Below are positions 34,849 through 45,377 of a DNA stretch of 52,617 bases, in pieces (within the stretch, counting starts at the first letter, position 1; every line of letters starts with the position of its first letter). The notes under the pieces were generated by a model. It made no database searches. It worked only from the letters and a program-made list of their open reading frames with translations, and was not told the DNA's origin. The stretch covers positions 1 through 52,617 of the forward strand of contig NZ_JABZFL010000080.1 of NCBI RefSeq assembly GCF_014237455.1, written 5' to 3'. A program made the translations under genes and the position numbers. Origin of the DNA: Desulfobacula sp. Lineage in GTDB: Bacteria; Desulfobacterota; Desulfobacteria; Desulfobacterales; Desulfobacteraceae.

Positions 34849-35508
34849 ATGGTGTCCAAGTCAAACATAATTTTATTAACATTTGCAGTCTGTTTTATTT
34901 TTTTGATTGCTGCATGTGATGATCAGCCACATGCAATCAAGAAATTACCACCCAATCTGGTCTCCGGGAAAATAATCCAACCTGTTATTCAAAATAAACC
35001 GGGAAAGCCGGAAAAGATTGCTAAAAAAATTAAATTAAATCCAAAAAATGATCAAATATCTGAAAAAGAACCCAAGGGTGAAGACGGAGTAGAAAGCGGT
35101 CATCAGGTTTCAGAACAAAAACCAGATAGGCAAGAGAAAGAACATTATGATCCCCAAGGTAAAATCGATCCGTTCAAACCGCTAATCCAAGACAAACCGG
35201 AAGAAAGCAGGGTTGTTGTTGATGAGGGACCCAAAAGAATTCTAACTCCCCTTGAAAAAATTGATCTAAGCCAAATTCGTCTGGTCGCAGTTATTATTAT
35301 GAAAAATAAGCGAATTGCTATGGTAGAGGAAGCGAATGGCAAAGGCTATGAGGTCGGCATTGGTACCTATATTGGAAAAAATCGGGGAAAAGTATCAGAA
35401 ATTAAAAAGAGCAGTATTGTCATTACAGAGCTTGTCAAAGATTTTAAAGGAAGGTTTGCAGAGCAAGCTCAGGAAATAAAACTTCATAAAATTGATAATG
35501 AGGAGTAA
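34849..35508 (+). CDS. pilP: Type IV pilus lipoprotein PilP
   Basis: This 219-residue lipoprotein has lipobox LIAAC with C23 as the lipidated residue. A disordered, charged linker (about 40-110) is followed by the PilP homology domain (GKIDPFKPLIQ ... LTPLEKIDLSQIRLVAVI ... GTYIGKNRGKVSEI). It bridges the PilNO complex and the secretin PilQ. The linker is rich in Lys, Glu and Gln. Confidence 0.94.
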   Translation: MVSKSNIILLTFAVCFIFLIAACDDQPHAIKKLPPNLVSGKIIQPVIQNKPGKPEKIAKKIKLNPKNDQISEKEPKGEDGVESGHQVSEQKPDRQEKEHYDPQGKIDPFKPLIQDKPEESRVVVDEGPKRILTPLEKIDLSQIRLVAVIIMKNKRIAMVEEANGKGYEVGIGTYIGKNRGKVSEIKKSSIVITELVKDFKGRFAEQAQEIKLHKIDNEE

Positions 35509-35509
35509 T

Positions 35510-37786
35510 ATGCCTTTTTTTCAAATGGAAAAAATAAAAAATATGATTAAAATATTTAGTTTTCTTTTGGTTGTATTTATTGTTGTCGGGTGTGTTGCCC
35601 AGAAAACTGAAAATGCTCAAACCGCCGAACAAGCACAGATGCAACAGGGAATATCAGATAAAAGTGCTGTTGTTCCGGGTGACAGACAGATAAGTGCCGT
35701 CAGTGTTGAGCTGCAGGATCAGATTATTGAGATCAGAATTCAGGGAAATCAAAAATTAGTCTATACATCCATAAAACAATCCTTTCCTTTTGGGATTGCC
35801 ATTTATCTTCCGGAAACCGTAATTGCTGACAGTTTTAAAACGACCCTGCCTGAAAATGAAAGTATTGGTGATTTGATTGTAACGTATGCGGATGAAGAAA
35901 AGACAACCGTAAAAGTAGAGATTTTGTTAAAAGAGGATCTTAACTATGAAGTGACTGAAAATAATAATACGTTGAAATTGGTGCTTTCTGGAGGTATGGA
36001 GAAAGATGAAAGCCTGGTATCTGAAGAGAATATTATCATTCCGGATAAAACAGCGACAATGACCCATATTGAGTTTAATACAATGGAGGATGGGAAATCC
36101 GACATTGTTGTTCAAACAAACCACCCGGTGAAGTATGATATCACTCAGGCGGGTAACGATAAATTATATTTGAATCTTTATAATACAATTATTCCGGATT
36201 ACCATAGACGTCCTTTCTTAACTCAATATTTTAAATCTGCGGTGGAAAGTTTAATGCCGATACAGGTTCCAGGGGAAAAGAAGAATTCGAAAATTGAGAT
36301 AAAAATAAGGGAACAGGTCCCCTATCGGATTGTTCGGAATCAAAATATTATCTCAATATTTTTTGAGCCGTCTATGGTAGAACCACCTGTCTTCACTAAA
36401 GCCACAAAAAAAGTAATCAGCGGGTCTCAAACTCAAACGGTTGAGGCCGTTAAAGAGGGGACAGACCTGTCTGAAGAGCCGGAAGTGTCAGTCGCTGAAA
36501 AGCAAACCATGGAAGAACTGATTTTTGGCCCGAAAAAAAAATATACGGGTGAAAAAATCAAGCTGGATTTTTATGAAACTGATATTAAGAATGTATTCAG
36601 AATCCTTAGAAGTGTGGGAAAACGTAATTTTGCCATTGATAATAATGTTGAAGGAAAGGTGACCCTGACCCTTGAAAATCCGGTTCCGTGGGATCAGGTG
36701 CTGGATCTTGTATTAAAGATGAACAATCTTGGCATGGAAAAAGAAGGGGATGTTACCCGGATTGCAACTCTGGATACACTGACAAAAGAAGAAAATATTT
36801 TGCAAGAAGTCACTGCTGCCAGAAAAAAATCCCTGGAACAGAAAAAGAGTTTAGAACCACTGGACACAAAGTATTTATCAATAAACTATTCAGATGCAGA
36901 AACTGAAATCAAACCTCATATAGATCAAATTCTCACTAAAGACAGGGGTAATGTTACTGTGGATAAGCGGACCAATACGATTGTTATTACGGATACTCAG
37001 CCAAAGATTGATCAGGCCAAGAAGATTATTGACGAATTGGATCAAGTTATCCCGCAAATCATGATTGAAGCAAGAATTGTGGAGGTAACAAAGGAATTTT
37101 CTAGGGAGCTTGGGATTGGATTAAGCTTGAGTGACTCTTCAACAAGTGGTAGTACGGTGAGAAGTATGGACTTCACTATGGCATTAGATGAATCAGTTGG
37201 AGCGGCACTAAACACAGGCTCTGTTAATTTTTCTAGAATTGTGGGGGCTGATCTTTTAAATTTGAAAGCTAAAATTGCAGCATCAGAAACAAAAGGTGAC
37301 GTAAAAGTTGTGTCTTCACCCAGCATTCTTATAATGGATAATGAGGAAGCTAACATAACACAGGGGGTTCAATGGCCATATACATTGCTGGATGATAAAG
37401 GTAATACAGTCGTTAATTTTTTAGATATTGATTTGCAATTGAAAGTAACACCCCATGTTTCGCCAGATAAAAGAATTTTAATGGATATTTTTGTTACAAA
37501 AAAGGAAATTGATACTATTACTGGGGGTATCCCTTCTTTGTTAAACACGTCGGCTATGACTAAATTGTTAGTGAACAATAATGATACTATTGTGATTGCC
37601 GGAATTATAAAAACAACGGAACGTAAAGAAAAGTATGGTACTCCTCTTCTTTCCGATATCCCTGTTTTAGGAAGGCTTTTTAGAACTGATACTAATTTCG
37701 ATAGAAGAAATGAACTTTTGATATTTATAACACCTTCGATTGTTCAGTTGGATCAGAAAAAAAATGCATTTACAATAGCAGATTAA
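35510..37786 (+). CDS. pilQ: Type IV pilus secretin PilQ
   Basis: The start is taken at ATG 35510, behind GAGGAG, giving 758 residues; an in-frame TTG at 35492 would overlap pilP. A lipobox-like sequence (VFIVVGC) ends the signal peptide, so PilQ may be a lipoprotein. An AMIN-like N-terminal region is followed by an STN domain (KIKLDFYETDIKNVFRILRS), the N1 domain (TIVITDTQPKIDQAKKII) and the secretin barrel (PQIMIEARIVEVTKEF ... VKVVSSPSILIMDNEEA ... VPxLGxLF-type IPVLGRLF). It is the outer-membrane pore for the pilus. The stop overlaps that of the convergent next gene. Confidence 0.96.
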   Translation: MPFFQMEKIKNMIKIFSFLLVVFIVVGCVAQKTENAQTAEQAQMQQGISDKSAVVPGDRQISAVSVELQDQIIEIRIQGNQKLVYTSIKQSFPFGIAIYLPETVIADSFKTTLPENESIGDLIVTYADEEKTTVKVEILLKEDLNYEVTENNNTLKLVLSGGMEKDESLVSEENIIIPDKTATMTHIEFNTMEDGKSDIVVQTNHPVKYDITQAGNDKLYLNLYNTIIPDYHRRPFLTQYFKSAVESLMPIQVPGEKKNSKIEIKIREQVPYRIVRNQNIISIFFEPSMVEPPVFTKATKKVISGSQTQTVEAVKEGTDLSEEPEVSVAEKQTMEELIFGPKKKYTGEKIKLDFYETDIKNVFRILRSVGKRNFAIDNNVEGKVTLTLENPVPWDQVLDLVLKMNNLGMEKEGDVTRIATLDTLTKEENILQEVTAARKKSLEQKKSLEPLDTKYLSINYSDAETEIKPHIDQILTKDRGNVTVDKRTNTIVITDTQPKIDQAKKIIDELDQVIPQIMIEARIVEVTKEFSRELGIGLSLSDSSTSGSTVRSMDFTMALDESVGAALNTGSVNFSRIVGADLLNLKAKIAASETKGDVKVVSSPSILIMDNEEANITQGVQWPYTLLDDKGNTVVNFLDIDLQLKVTPHVSPDKRILMDIFVTKKEIDTITGGIPSLLNTSAMTKLLVNNNDTIVIAGIIKTTERKEKYGTPLLSDIPVLGRLFRTDTNFDRRNELLIFITPSIVQLDQKKNAFTIAD

Positions 37787-38538
37787 TTTAGATTGAAAAG
37801 TTTTTTTTGTGCTTCCCTTGCCAAGGCAGAGGTTTCAGGAACAAGTTTTTGTACCAGCCCCCATGATTTTTTTGCCTTTTCAAACTCTTTTAAAGCCTCA
37901 TAAACCTTTGCAAGATCAGAATGAAGAATGGCAGCTCCCGGGTTTTTTTCCAGTGCATGATGGAGAAATTTAATCGCATCGGGATAGTACTCTGTTTCAA
38001 TATATATCGACGCAAGCCCATGGACAGCAATTAAAAAATCAGGCCGGATCTCCAGGGATTTTTCAAAGTATGTTTTGGCAGTTTTATACATTTTTTGATG
38101 AAAATAGGCCCATCCAAGATTTGATAAGGGTATTTCAGGCGTGGCATATAAAAGGTTTCCGGAAATTTCCTCAAAACAGTGAATCGCAAGGCTCCATTTT
38201 TTTTGTTTCAGATATGTTGCACCCAGATTGTTTTTTGCCTGAGTATAGTCTGATTTCAAGTCTAATGCCTTTTTAAAATGGGTTTCAGCAAGATCAGGTC
38301 GATCTTTTGCCAGATAAACAAGGCCGAGGCTGTTATTCAGCCAGGGATCATCCGGAAGGGTTTTATGGGCTTCAAGAAGATTTCTTAATGCTACAGTATA
38401 TCGGCCGGCATTATAGTATTCTTGACCAAGCTTCTGGGTTGCAATGGCAATCTTTCTTTTTTTCTCTGTATTTATATTTTTAGATGCACAGGATGTCAGG
38501 AAAAGGAAGGCAAAAAACAGATAAATAAGATTTTTCAT
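37783..38538 (-). CDS. TPR lipoprotein, PilF/PilW-like
   Basis: This 251-residue lipoprotein has lipobox FLTSC near residue 17. It consists of about six TPRs (LGQEYYNAGRYTVALRNL, NSLGLVYLAKDRPDLAETHF, NNLGATYLKQKKWSLAI, NLGWAYFHQKMYKTAKTYF). PilF/PilW pilotins of type IV pili have this layout and help the secretin assemble in the outer membrane. Placement next to pilQ (convergent, 3-base stop-codon overlap) supports the role. It is transcribed as the last gene of the serS-thrC-LysM-TPR unit. Confidence 0.85.
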   Translation of the reverse strand: MKNLIYLFFAFLFLTSCASKNINTEKKRKIAIATQKLGQEYYNAGRYTVALRNLLEAHKTLPDDPWLNNSLGLVYLAKDRPDLAETHFKKALDLKSDYTQAKNNLGATYLKQKKWSLAIHCFEEISGNLLYATPEIPLSNLGWAYFHQKMYKTAKTYFEKSLEIRPDFLIAVHGLASIYIETEYYPDAIKFLHHALEKNPGAAILHSDLAKVYEALKEFEKAKKSWGLVQKLVPETSALAREAQKKLFNLN

Positions 38539-38556
38539 ATGGAGAATTTCCCTTTA

Positions 38557-40026
38557 TTAAGGTAATGTTTTGTTTTTTGTGGATAAAATTTTTATACTTT
38601 CTTTTTTCAGGTAATCTATAGCATCAGTGTTCAGTGGTTTGACAGGAATAAATAATTTATCCTGTTTTTTAACTGCGTAAAGGCCATCAATGCTTTTGAT
38701 GGTTTCTTCAGTAGAAAAAGAAGGGTTCACCCATGTGGCATATCCAAGATGAGAGAATAATTTTTGGGTCAGTTCAAGCGGGGTCAATTGGGGCGTTATT
38801 GTGATAATCTCAAATTCTTTTTCCCCCAGAACCTCTAAAGCGGCTCCATAAACATTTCCAAAATTGATCAACAGGTCTGTTGTGTCTTTGCTTATAACTC
38901 GGCCGAATGATGCCTCGAGGTTAATATTATTGAGCATAAAAGGGATTTTCGCATCCGGGATGTAGTCATAATCTGTTTGGGACAGGAGTATCCCAACCAT
39001 TTTTTTATATTCCGTGGTGATGTTTTTTTGAGGGATTGTTTTACTGCTGGTTTTTAGTTTTTCAATGGCTTGCGCTATTAATTGAGTTTTTAGATCCTTC
39101 CAATACGTTTTTACGTATTCAAGCAGCTCATCGTTTACATTCTCGCCTGATATAATCAGTATTTTAGAACCGTCATCGGTTTCAATAACTGGGGTTGATG
39201 ATAAATCGAGAACCTGGCTTGAATTGTTTTTCCCTGGAAAGTACATTTTGCCGTGGCTTAAAAGGGTGCCGCCAATAAGTGAGGCATATTTTTTCAATTG
39301 TGCCAGTTTATAGGTCTCTCCTTTATATTGTTTAGCCCCCTGCTTTTTTTTATGGGTTTCATTTTCTGTTTTTTTTCTTGATAAAAGAGACTTAAACCAC
39401 GGCTGCGCTTTTATCGAAGGATCAGGCAAGTAAACATCAGTTCCTTCATATATAATATTGATATTTTTTATATTGGGGTTTGCTAACCCAAATGCTTTTA
39501 GTCCCTCTTCCGATATGACACCTTCTTTTTTTAAGAAACCCTTATCAATCAGGTTTAAAACAGTTTCCCCTTTTTCAATCTTATGCTTTTGTATGAAAGG
39601 TTTCATATCTAAATCTTCCGGGATCGTTGAAAACTCAATCACTGGAATATCAACATTCCCCGATGTGCTCTGATAATAATCTCCTTGTTTTACTCTTTTT
39701 AACGGAATAAGGATATGGATACCCGGGTTAATTGCATCAATGTTGCTGATTTGGGGATTAATTTTTTTAAAGATGATGATGAAATGAGGAAAGTCTTTTT
39801 CAGAGATTTCTCCTTTTTTCCTGAAGATTTTATATAACCAGTCATCTTTGTTGACAGTATAAGGTTCACAAAGGACATCTTCGTTTTCATAGTTAAAAAT
39901 TGAATATCGTTTATAAGACGTCTTAACTCCCTTGGTTTTTGAATGAGATGAAAAGGGGATCGTAACAGAAGCATAGAGAGCTAAAACGGTGAAAATGAAT
40001 ATTTTAAAAAAAATATGTTTTTTCAT
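38557..40026 (-). CDS. Secreted LysM-like protein, 489 aa
   Basis: The 489-residue product has a signal peptide (about residues 1-30). LysM-like sections appear at about residues 55-110 (YTVNKDDWLYKIFRKKGEI ... INPGIHILIPLK) and 145-205 (HKIEKGETVLNLIDKGFL ... YEGTDVYLPD). A long C-terminal region, with PLELTQKLFSHLGYATW and KKQDKLFIPVKPL near the end, suggests a third LysM-type unit. LysM domains bind peptidoglycan, so with the PilF-like TPR gene 18 bases downstream a role in anchoring the pilus or envelope machine is plausible. The LysM match is imperfect. Confidence 0.75.
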   Translation of the reverse strand: MKKHIFFKIFIFTVLALYASVTIPFSSHSKTKGVKTSYKRYSIFNYENEDVLCEPYTVNKDDWLYKIFRKKGEISEKDFPHFIIIFKKINPQISNIDAINPGIHILIPLKRVKQGDYYQSTSGNVDIPVIEFSTIPEDLDMKPFIQKHKIEKGETVLNLIDKGFLKKEGVISEEGLKAFGLANPNIKNINIIYEGTDVYLPDPSIKAQPWFKSLLSRKKTENETHKKKQGAKQYKGETYKLAQLKKYASLIGGTLLSHGKMYFPGKNNSSQVLDLSSTPVIETDDGSKILIISGENVNDELLEYVKTYWKDLKTQLIAQAIEKLKTSSKTIPQKNITTEYKKMVGILLSQTDYDYIPDAKIPFMLNNINLEASFGRVISKDTTDLLINFGNVYGAALEVLGEKEFEIITITPQLTPLELTQKLFSHLGYATWVNPSFSTEETIKSIDGLYAVKKQDKLFIPVKPLNTDAIDYLKKESIKILSTKNKTLP

Positions 40027-40029
40027 AAA

Positions 40030-41535
40030 TTATAAAGACACTTTTAAATTCAACCTTTCGGCTATTTTATTGGAAATATCTTTTACAAACTTTTGAAAAT
40101 CTTTTTCTTTTAGTCGTTTTGTTTGTGATGGTACTATATCAGAATTATCAGGTAGAATCAAAGACGGGAGATTGATATTTCCCGGATCAGGGTCTATCTT
40201 ATAATCTTCCGGCATTTCTGATTTGAAATAGAGATTTTGAAATTCTGAAAATTTAATGGCATGTGCTGTTGCATCAAGAATGGCCGTGTCTTTATTTGTA
40301 ACAATGTTTTGTTTAAACGCCTGCACAAGTCCTGCAAGGCATTCTCCTCCCTGGGTACACGCAATATGTCCGTTTTTATTGGCGGCAAGCTGCCAGTCCA
40401 TGATAGACTGCTCTGTTACTTGAACAAAGAATACATGCCGGCGGCCGGCAAGGGCATTATATTTCTTTGCAATCTGTATGACTCTGGGCATGGAAACCGG
40501 ATTCCCAATCATTGCAGCCTGGGCAACACTTGGTTTCGTGTCCACAGGTATAAATTTTCTTTTGGTTTCGTCGGGTTCAAGATAGTATTGATAGACAGGG
40601 TCAGCATGTTCTGACTGAACACCAATAATCTTTGGCAGGCAATCAATAATATCGGCTTCATAAAATTTAATAAATCCGTTCATCACGGCTGTTATATTCC
40701 CAGCGTTGCCAATTGGGACAACCACAGCTTTGTCTTTCATATCCCATTCAAAATCCTGGGCAATTTCATAGGAATATGATTCCTGGCCGAGAATTCGCCA
40801 TGCATTTTTTGAATTTAAGAGTACAACCGAATATTTAGTTGACAAGTGTTCTACGATTTTCATGCAGTCATCGAAAACACCGGGAATTTCAAAGACTTGC
40901 GCACCACTTCCCAAGGGTTGCGAAAGCTGTTGAGAGGTGACCTTTTTATGGGGTAAAAGAACAGCAGATTTGATTAGAGGACCCAGATAAGATGCATAGA
41001 GTGCCGCAGAAGCAGACGTATCACCTGTAGATGCGCAGACCGCGATAACATCGGATATAAGGTTCTGGTCAATCAGATATTTGATGCTTGACAATGCACT
41101 GGCCATACCCCGATCTTTAAAAGACGCACTGGGGTTTTGTCCGTCATTTTTGTAGAAAAATGAAAGCCCTACCTTTTCTTTCAGGCTTTCATTGGCTTCA
41201 ATAACAGGGGTGTGGCCTTCACCAAGATAAAGAATAGACTCTAAAGGAATGCTGGGCCCAATAAATTCATGATACCTGTATATTCCCTTGAGTGCCGGTA
41301 TTTTCAGCATTTTTCTGAAATCAAAAATTTTCTGCCAGACAACTCCCGGGATTTTTTTTAAAGATGGGGCATTGTGATCATGAATAAGCAGCACCTGATG
41401 GCATTGGGGGCATACATATAACAGTTTTTCAATGGGGTATTCAGCCGAACACTCAAGGCATTTATAAAATTGTTCTCCTTTGACTTCTGGTATTATATAA
41501 GGTTTTATATCCTCAGGGAAGAAATCAAGTATCAT
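40030..41535 (-). CDS. thrC: Threonine synthase
   Basis: This 501-residue PLP enzyme converts O-phosphohomoserine to threonine. The PLP lysine is K140 in [14 protein letters not shown], and the phosphate-binding loop is [15 protein letters not shown]. The N-terminal 50 residues form a zinc-ribbon-like piece with C26-x2-C29 and C42-x2-C45, seen in some long bacterial and plant forms. The start overlaps the serS stop by 11 bases, implying coupling. The homoserine-kinase-like remnant at 10336 is far away and broken. Confidence 0.93.
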   Translation of the reverse strand: MILDFFPEDIKPYIIPEVKGEQFYKCLECSAEYPIEKLLYVCPQCHQVLLIHDHNAPSLKKIPGVVWQKIFDFRKMLKIPALKGIYRYHEFIGPSIPLESILYLGEGHTPVIEANESLKEKVGLSFFYKNDGQNPSASFKDRGMASALSSIKYLIDQNLISDVIAVCASTGDTSASAALYASYLGPLIKSAVLLPHKKVTSQQLSQPLGSGAQVFEIPGVFDDCMKIVEHLSTKYSVVLLNSKNAWRILGQESYSYEIAQDFEWDMKDKAVVVPIGNAGNITAVMNGFIKFYEADIIDCLPKIIGVQSEHADPVYQYYLEPDETKRKFIPVDTKPSVAQAAMIGNPVSMPRVIQIAKKYNALAGRRHVFFVQVTEQSIMDWQLAANKNGHIACTQGGECLAGLVQAFKQNIVTNKDTAILDATAHAIKFSEFQNLYFKSEMPEDYKIDPDPGNINLPSLILPDNSDIVPSQTKRLKEKDFQKFVKDISNKIAERLNLKVSL

Positions 41536-42817
41536 GATGAATTACCTTTTGTCCTCCCATGTAAGGTACCAGTGCATCAGGGATAATGACTGATCCGTCA
41601 GCCTGCTGACAGTTTTCCAGTATGGCTGCAAATGTCCTTCCTACAGCCAGTCCGGAACCATTTAACGTATGAACATATTCCGGTTTTTTCTTATCCTTTT
41701 TTCTAAATCGTATGTTGGCACGCCTGGCCTGGAAATCCAGGCAATTACTGCAGGAAGAGATTTCCCTGTATTTGCCCCGGCCACCGTCCTGTCCGGGCAT
41801 CCATACTTCGATATCAAAGGTTTTTGTTGCTGAAAAACCTAAATCCCCGGTGCAAAGTGTGACAACCTGGTAGGGCAGTTCAAGAAGCTGTAGGATTTTT
41901 TCAGCATTGGAAAGCAGAGATGCAAGCTCATCAAACGAGGTTTCCGGGGTTGTCAATTTGACCAATTCTACTTTGTTAAACTGGTGCTGCCGGATTAACC
42001 CCCTGGTGTCCCTGCCGTATGAACCGGCCTCTGACCTGAAACAGGGAGTATAAGCTGTAAATTTGCAGGGCAGCATTGATTCATCAATGATTTCGTTGGC
42101 ATAAATATTGGTCATGGGGACTTCAGATGTCGGGATCAGGTAGTAATCCCAGCCTTCGAGTTTAAAAAGATCTTCTTCAAACTTGGGCAATTGTCCTGTT
42201 CCGGTCATGGTGGCCCTGTTCACGATAAAGGGTGGCAGGGTTTCTGTGTAACCGTGTTGTGAAATATGGATATCCAGCATAAAATTGATGAGTGCTCTTT
42301 CAAGCCTTGCACCACTTCCGAAATAAAGAGGGAATCTGGCACCTGTCAATTTAGCAGCCCGTGTAAAATCAAGAATACCTAAATTTTCACCAATCTCCCA
42401 ATGGGCCTTTACTTTAAAATCAAATTTGGGGGGGCTGCCATGGGTTTTCTCAAGTCTGTTTTCAGTATCATCTTCACCTATAGGGACATCTTCATGGGGA
42501 ATATTCGGAAGGGAGATAAGAAAATCATGTATGGTTTCTTCTATTGTTGAAAGCGTTTTATCAAGTTTTTTTATTGTTTCAGACACGTCTCTCATTTGTT
42601 CAATCAGGGATTCCGCGTCTTGACCGGACCTTTTAATTTTTGCAATGTCATCGGTAACAACATTTCTTTTATGTCTGAGTTCTTCTATTTCTAAAAGTAG
42701 TGCTTTTCTTTTATCATCATTATTTAACAGAGAGGAGAAGTCTATTTTAGCTTTTCTTTTTTCCATTCCATTTTTAACAACTTCCAGATTGTTTTTTAGT
42801 AATTTTAAGTCCAGCAT
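41525..42817 (-). CDS. serS: Seryl-tRNA synthetase
   Basis: This 430-residue class II synthetase charges tRNA-Ser and tRNA-Sec. The N-terminal long coiled-coil arm (about residues 30-105) grips the tRNA variable arm. Motif 2 ([21 protein letters not shown]), split in part by the [13 protein letters not shown] linker, and motif 3 ([16 protein letters not shown]) are intact. The length is normal. It is the first gene of a minus-strand serS-thrC-LysM-TPR unit, divergent from the 5-FCL gene across 180 bases. Confidence 0.96.
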   Translation of the reverse strand: MLDLKLLKNNLEVVKNGMEKRKAKIDFSSLLNNDDKRKALLLEIEELRHKRNVVTDDIAKIKRSGQDAESLIEQMRDVSETIKKLDKTLSTIEETIHDFLISLPNIPHEDVPIGEDDTENRLEKTHGSPPKFDFKVKAHWEIGENLGILDFTRAAKLTGARFPLYFGSGARLERALINFMLDIHISQHGYTETLPPFIVNRATMTGTGQLPKFEEDLFKLEGWDYYLIPTSEVPMTNIYANEIIDESMLPCKFTAYTPCFRSEAGSYGRDTRGLIRQHQFNKVELVKLTTPETSFDELASLLSNAEKILQLLELPYQVVTLCTGDLGFSATKTFDIEVWMPGQDGGRGKYREISSCSNCLDFQARRANIRFRKKDKKKPEYVHTLNGSGLAVGRTFAAILENCQQADGSVIIPDALVPYMGGQKVIHHDT

Positions 42818-42997
42818 TTTTTCTTTATTTTACCTCTTTTATAATGCTTTAAGTTCTTATTTTAAAAGATTTTTTAATAGTTGTAACCTGATACCACGAG
42901 GTGTGTAAACAGTCAATGATTATTGCAGGTTGACAATTGCTGACATGTGTATAATATTTGCTAAAAACTTTTTTTCGAATAATTAGGAAGGAAAGCT

Positions 42998-43585
42998 ATG
43001 GATGAAATAAAAAATGGGAAAAATAATAATTTAACATTGGTAGCCGAAAGGCTGGAAAACTTTACAAAAGAAGAGCTTTTGGAGAAATATGAAGAGATTG
43101 AGACCAAGCTTTTTAAGTTTGCCAATTTTCTGGAAGCCCAGTTGATTTTTTTATATACTCCGACAAGTAATGAAATCCCCACAGAAAGAATTATTAAAAA
43201 AGCATTACAGATAGAAAAGGGAGTTGTCCTGCCGGTCTTTACCGATGCAAAAAATGCCATTAAACTTTATAAAATCAATAAGTATAACAAAGATCTTGTA
43301 ACAAGTGCCAATGATATCCTTGAGCCTGATATTGAAAAGTGCAAAAAGATATTAGTGGAAGATATTGATATCGCAATTATTCCAGGGCTTGCATTTGATG
43401 ACAAGGGCGGCAGGATAGGGTTTGGGAATAATTTTTATACTAAGTTGATTACAAAACTTCCCGAAACTTGTAGAAAAGTAGCCCTTGCATATGAGGACCA
43501 GATTGTAGATCAGATCCAAATGGAATCAAGAAAATTTACTGTTGATATTATTATTACAGACAAACGGGTGATTTATAAAATATAA
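42998..43585 (+). CDS. 5-formyltetrahydrofolate cyclo-ligase-like protein
   Basis: This 195-residue protein of the MTHFS fold has IIPGLAFDDKGGRIGFGNNFYTKLI near residue 130-150, the family's ATP-binding region. The canonical GYYDR that ends this motif is altered to NNFYTKL, so activity is uncertain. The N-terminus has ENFTKEELLEKYEEIETKLF and a Tyr/Thr substrate loop (FLYTPTSNEIPTERII). It may scavenge 5-formyl-THF or be a divergent relative. AGGAAAG precedes ATG 42998. Confidence 0.82.
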   Translation: MDEIKNGKNNNLTLVAERLENFTKEELLEKYEEIETKLFKFANFLEAQLIFLYTPTSNEIPTERIIKKALQIEKGVVLPVFTDAKNAIKLYKINKYNKDLVTSANDILEPDIEKCKKILVEDIDIAIIPGLAFDDKGGRIGFGNNFYTKLITKLPETCRKVALAYEDQIVDQIQMESRKFTVDIIITDKRVIYKI

Positions 43586-43590
43586 TTCGT

Positions 43591-44598
43591 TTAATTTTTT
43601 TCAGGGTTGATCGCTTTGGTGAATTTTTTTAAATCAAGCGTTTTCCCCATAACAATGACAGTATCCCCGGGTTCAATCAACGTTTCAAAGTGGGGATTAA
43701 ATAGCATTTCTCCAGATGCCTTTTTTATGGAGATAATGATGAGATTGAAATCCTGCCTGATTCCGGAATCTTTCAGCGCGACATTGGTATATTGGGAGCT
43801 TTTCGGTACAAAAATTTCATCAATCTGAATGGCCTCTTTTTTTCTGGATAACGCAACTGCAAGAAAGTTGCTGACACTCGGTCTTAACAACTTTAATCCC
43901 ATGGATATGGCTCCGATATCATATGGGGACTCAACGAAATTGGCCCCGGCAATCAGGAGTTTGTTTTTGACATCAGGGTTGCTGGCACGTGCCATAATAT
44001 AAATATCAGGATTTAACTGTCTTGCGGTTAAGACAAGGAAAACATTTGCTGTATCAGTTCCAAGTGCAGCAATCAGAGAGGACGCCTTTTTAATCCCCGC
44101 TTTTGCCAAAAGATCTTCGTCAGAGGCATCCCCATGAAGATAATGTATGTTGTCTTTTTCTAATGTGTCAACAAGATTTTCATCCTTTTCGATTACAACA
44201 ATATCCCCTGTCTCTTCTTTTATCAGCTGAGACAATACTTTTCCAATACGGCCATATCCACAGACAATATAATGATTTTTCAATTTACTGATTTTTTTAT
44301 CCAACCTTTTTCTCCCCAAAATTGATTGTATTTCCCCTTCAACAATTGATTGTATGATAAGCCCTGCAATGTAGAAAAAATAGCCGACACCTGCGATCAG
44401 GATGATGCTGGTAAATATCCTTCCGGCAGAACTCATCTCGTGCACCTCCATAAATCCTGCAGTAGTCACGGTTATGGCAGTCATGTATACAGCATCAAGA
44501 AAATTCCATTTTTCAATCACCATATATCCGGTCACACCGATGAAAAAAAGAATCCAGGAAAGGATAAAGGCCCTGATGATTTGTTGAAGTCTGTTCAT
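43591..44598 (-). CDS. TrkA-N (RCK)-domain potassium-channel-like protein
   Basis: Starting at ATG 44598 rather than an upstream TTG, the protein has 335 residues. Two membrane helices (about residues 8-27 and 61-83) flank a pore loop, AITVTTAGFMEVH. The filter position is TAGFM, where K+ channels have TVGYG. An RCK/TrkA-N domain (HYIVCGYGRIGKVLSQLI, GDASDEDLLAKAGI) and a TrkA-C domain (EIFVPKSSQYTNVALKDSG ... PGDTVIVMG) follow. The layout is that of MthK-like ligand-gated channels, but the loss of the second filter Gly questions K+ selectivity. Confidence 0.9.
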   Translation of the reverse strand: MNRLQQIIRAFILSWILFFIGVTGYMVIEKWNFLDAVYMTAITVTTAGFMEVHEMSSAGRIFTSIILIAGVGYFFYIAGLIIQSIVEGEIQSILGRKRLDKKISKLKNHYIVCGYGRIGKVLSQLIKEETGDIVVIEKDENLVDTLEKDNIHYLHGDASDEDLLAKAGIKKASSLIAALGTDTANVFLVLTARQLNPDIYIMARASNPDVKNKLLIAGANFVESPYDIGAISMGLKLLRPSVSNFLAVALSRKKEAIQIDEIFVPKSSQYTNVALKDSGIRQDFNLIIISIKKASGEMLFNPHFETLIEPGDTVIVMGKTLDLKKFTKAINPEKN

Positions 44599-44705
44599 GA
44601 GGGTATAAATACAGATCTTAAGGACAAAAATCAAGGTAAGATTATAGGATACAAAAGCAGCGAAGCTTCTTGACGGACGTATTGGTTGCTGGTATTAAGG
44701 TGGAC

Positions 44706-45362
44706 ATGAAAAATGAACTTAAAAAATTTGCTCACTTTCGTCGTGAAATGGTCGAAAAGCAGATTGTTTCTCGGGGTGTAACCGATCCATTGGTTCTTGA
44801 GGCAATGTCCAAAGTGCCAAGGCATTTATTTGTCAGTGAGGCCCTTGGTGACAGTGCATATGGAGATTTTCCGCTTCCCATTGGCGAGGGACAGACGATT
44901 TCACAACCCTATATTATTGCAGAGATGACTCAAAGCCTTGAGCTAAAAGGCCATGAAAGAGTCCTCGAGATCGGTACCGGATCAGGGTATCAGGCAGCTG
45001 TTCTGGCCCGGATCGTCTATAAAGTATATACCATAGAAAGAAATAATTCCCTGTTTTTACAAACAAGAAAGCTTTTTGATACTCTAAAATACCATAATAT
45101 TGTCACCCGATATTCTGACGGGACCCAGGGCTGGAAACAGGAAAGTCCTTTTGATGCCATTATCGTCACCGCAGGCGGACAGCAAATTCCTGCGCCGTTG
45201 ATTGAACAGCTTGCAATCGGTGGACGGCTTGTCATGCCGGTTGGGGGTAACTTTTCCCAGGAGTTGATAAGGCTTGAAAAGACCGAAGACGGAATAAAAA
45301 CAACCAACCTTGGCGGCTGTCGATTTGTAAAATTGATTGGCCAAAATGGCTGGGATGAGTAG
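44706..45362 (+). CDS. pcm: Protein-L-isoaspartate O-methyltransferase
   Basis: Starting at ATG 44706 behind AAGGTGG, the protein has 218 residues; a TTG at 44670 is in frame but poorer. SAM-dependent repair of isoaspartyl residues is supported by [20 protein letters not shown], motif [17 protein letters not shown], and post-motifs [21 protein letters not shown] and GGRLVMPVG. It is followed by the DUF368 gene after 15 bases. Confidence 0.95.
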   Translation: MKNELKKFAHFRREMVEKQIVSRGVTDPLVLEAMSKVPRHLFVSEALGDSAYGDFPLPIGEGQTISQPYIIAEMTQSLELKGHERVLEIGTGSGYQAAVLARIVYKVYTIERNNSLFLQTRKLFDTLKYHNIVTRYSDGTQGWKQESPFDAIIVTAGGQQIPAPLIEQLAIGGRLVMPVGGNFSQELIRLEKTEDGIKTTNLGGCRFVKLIGQNGWDE

Positions 45363-45377
45363 GGCCTTAAAAAATTG

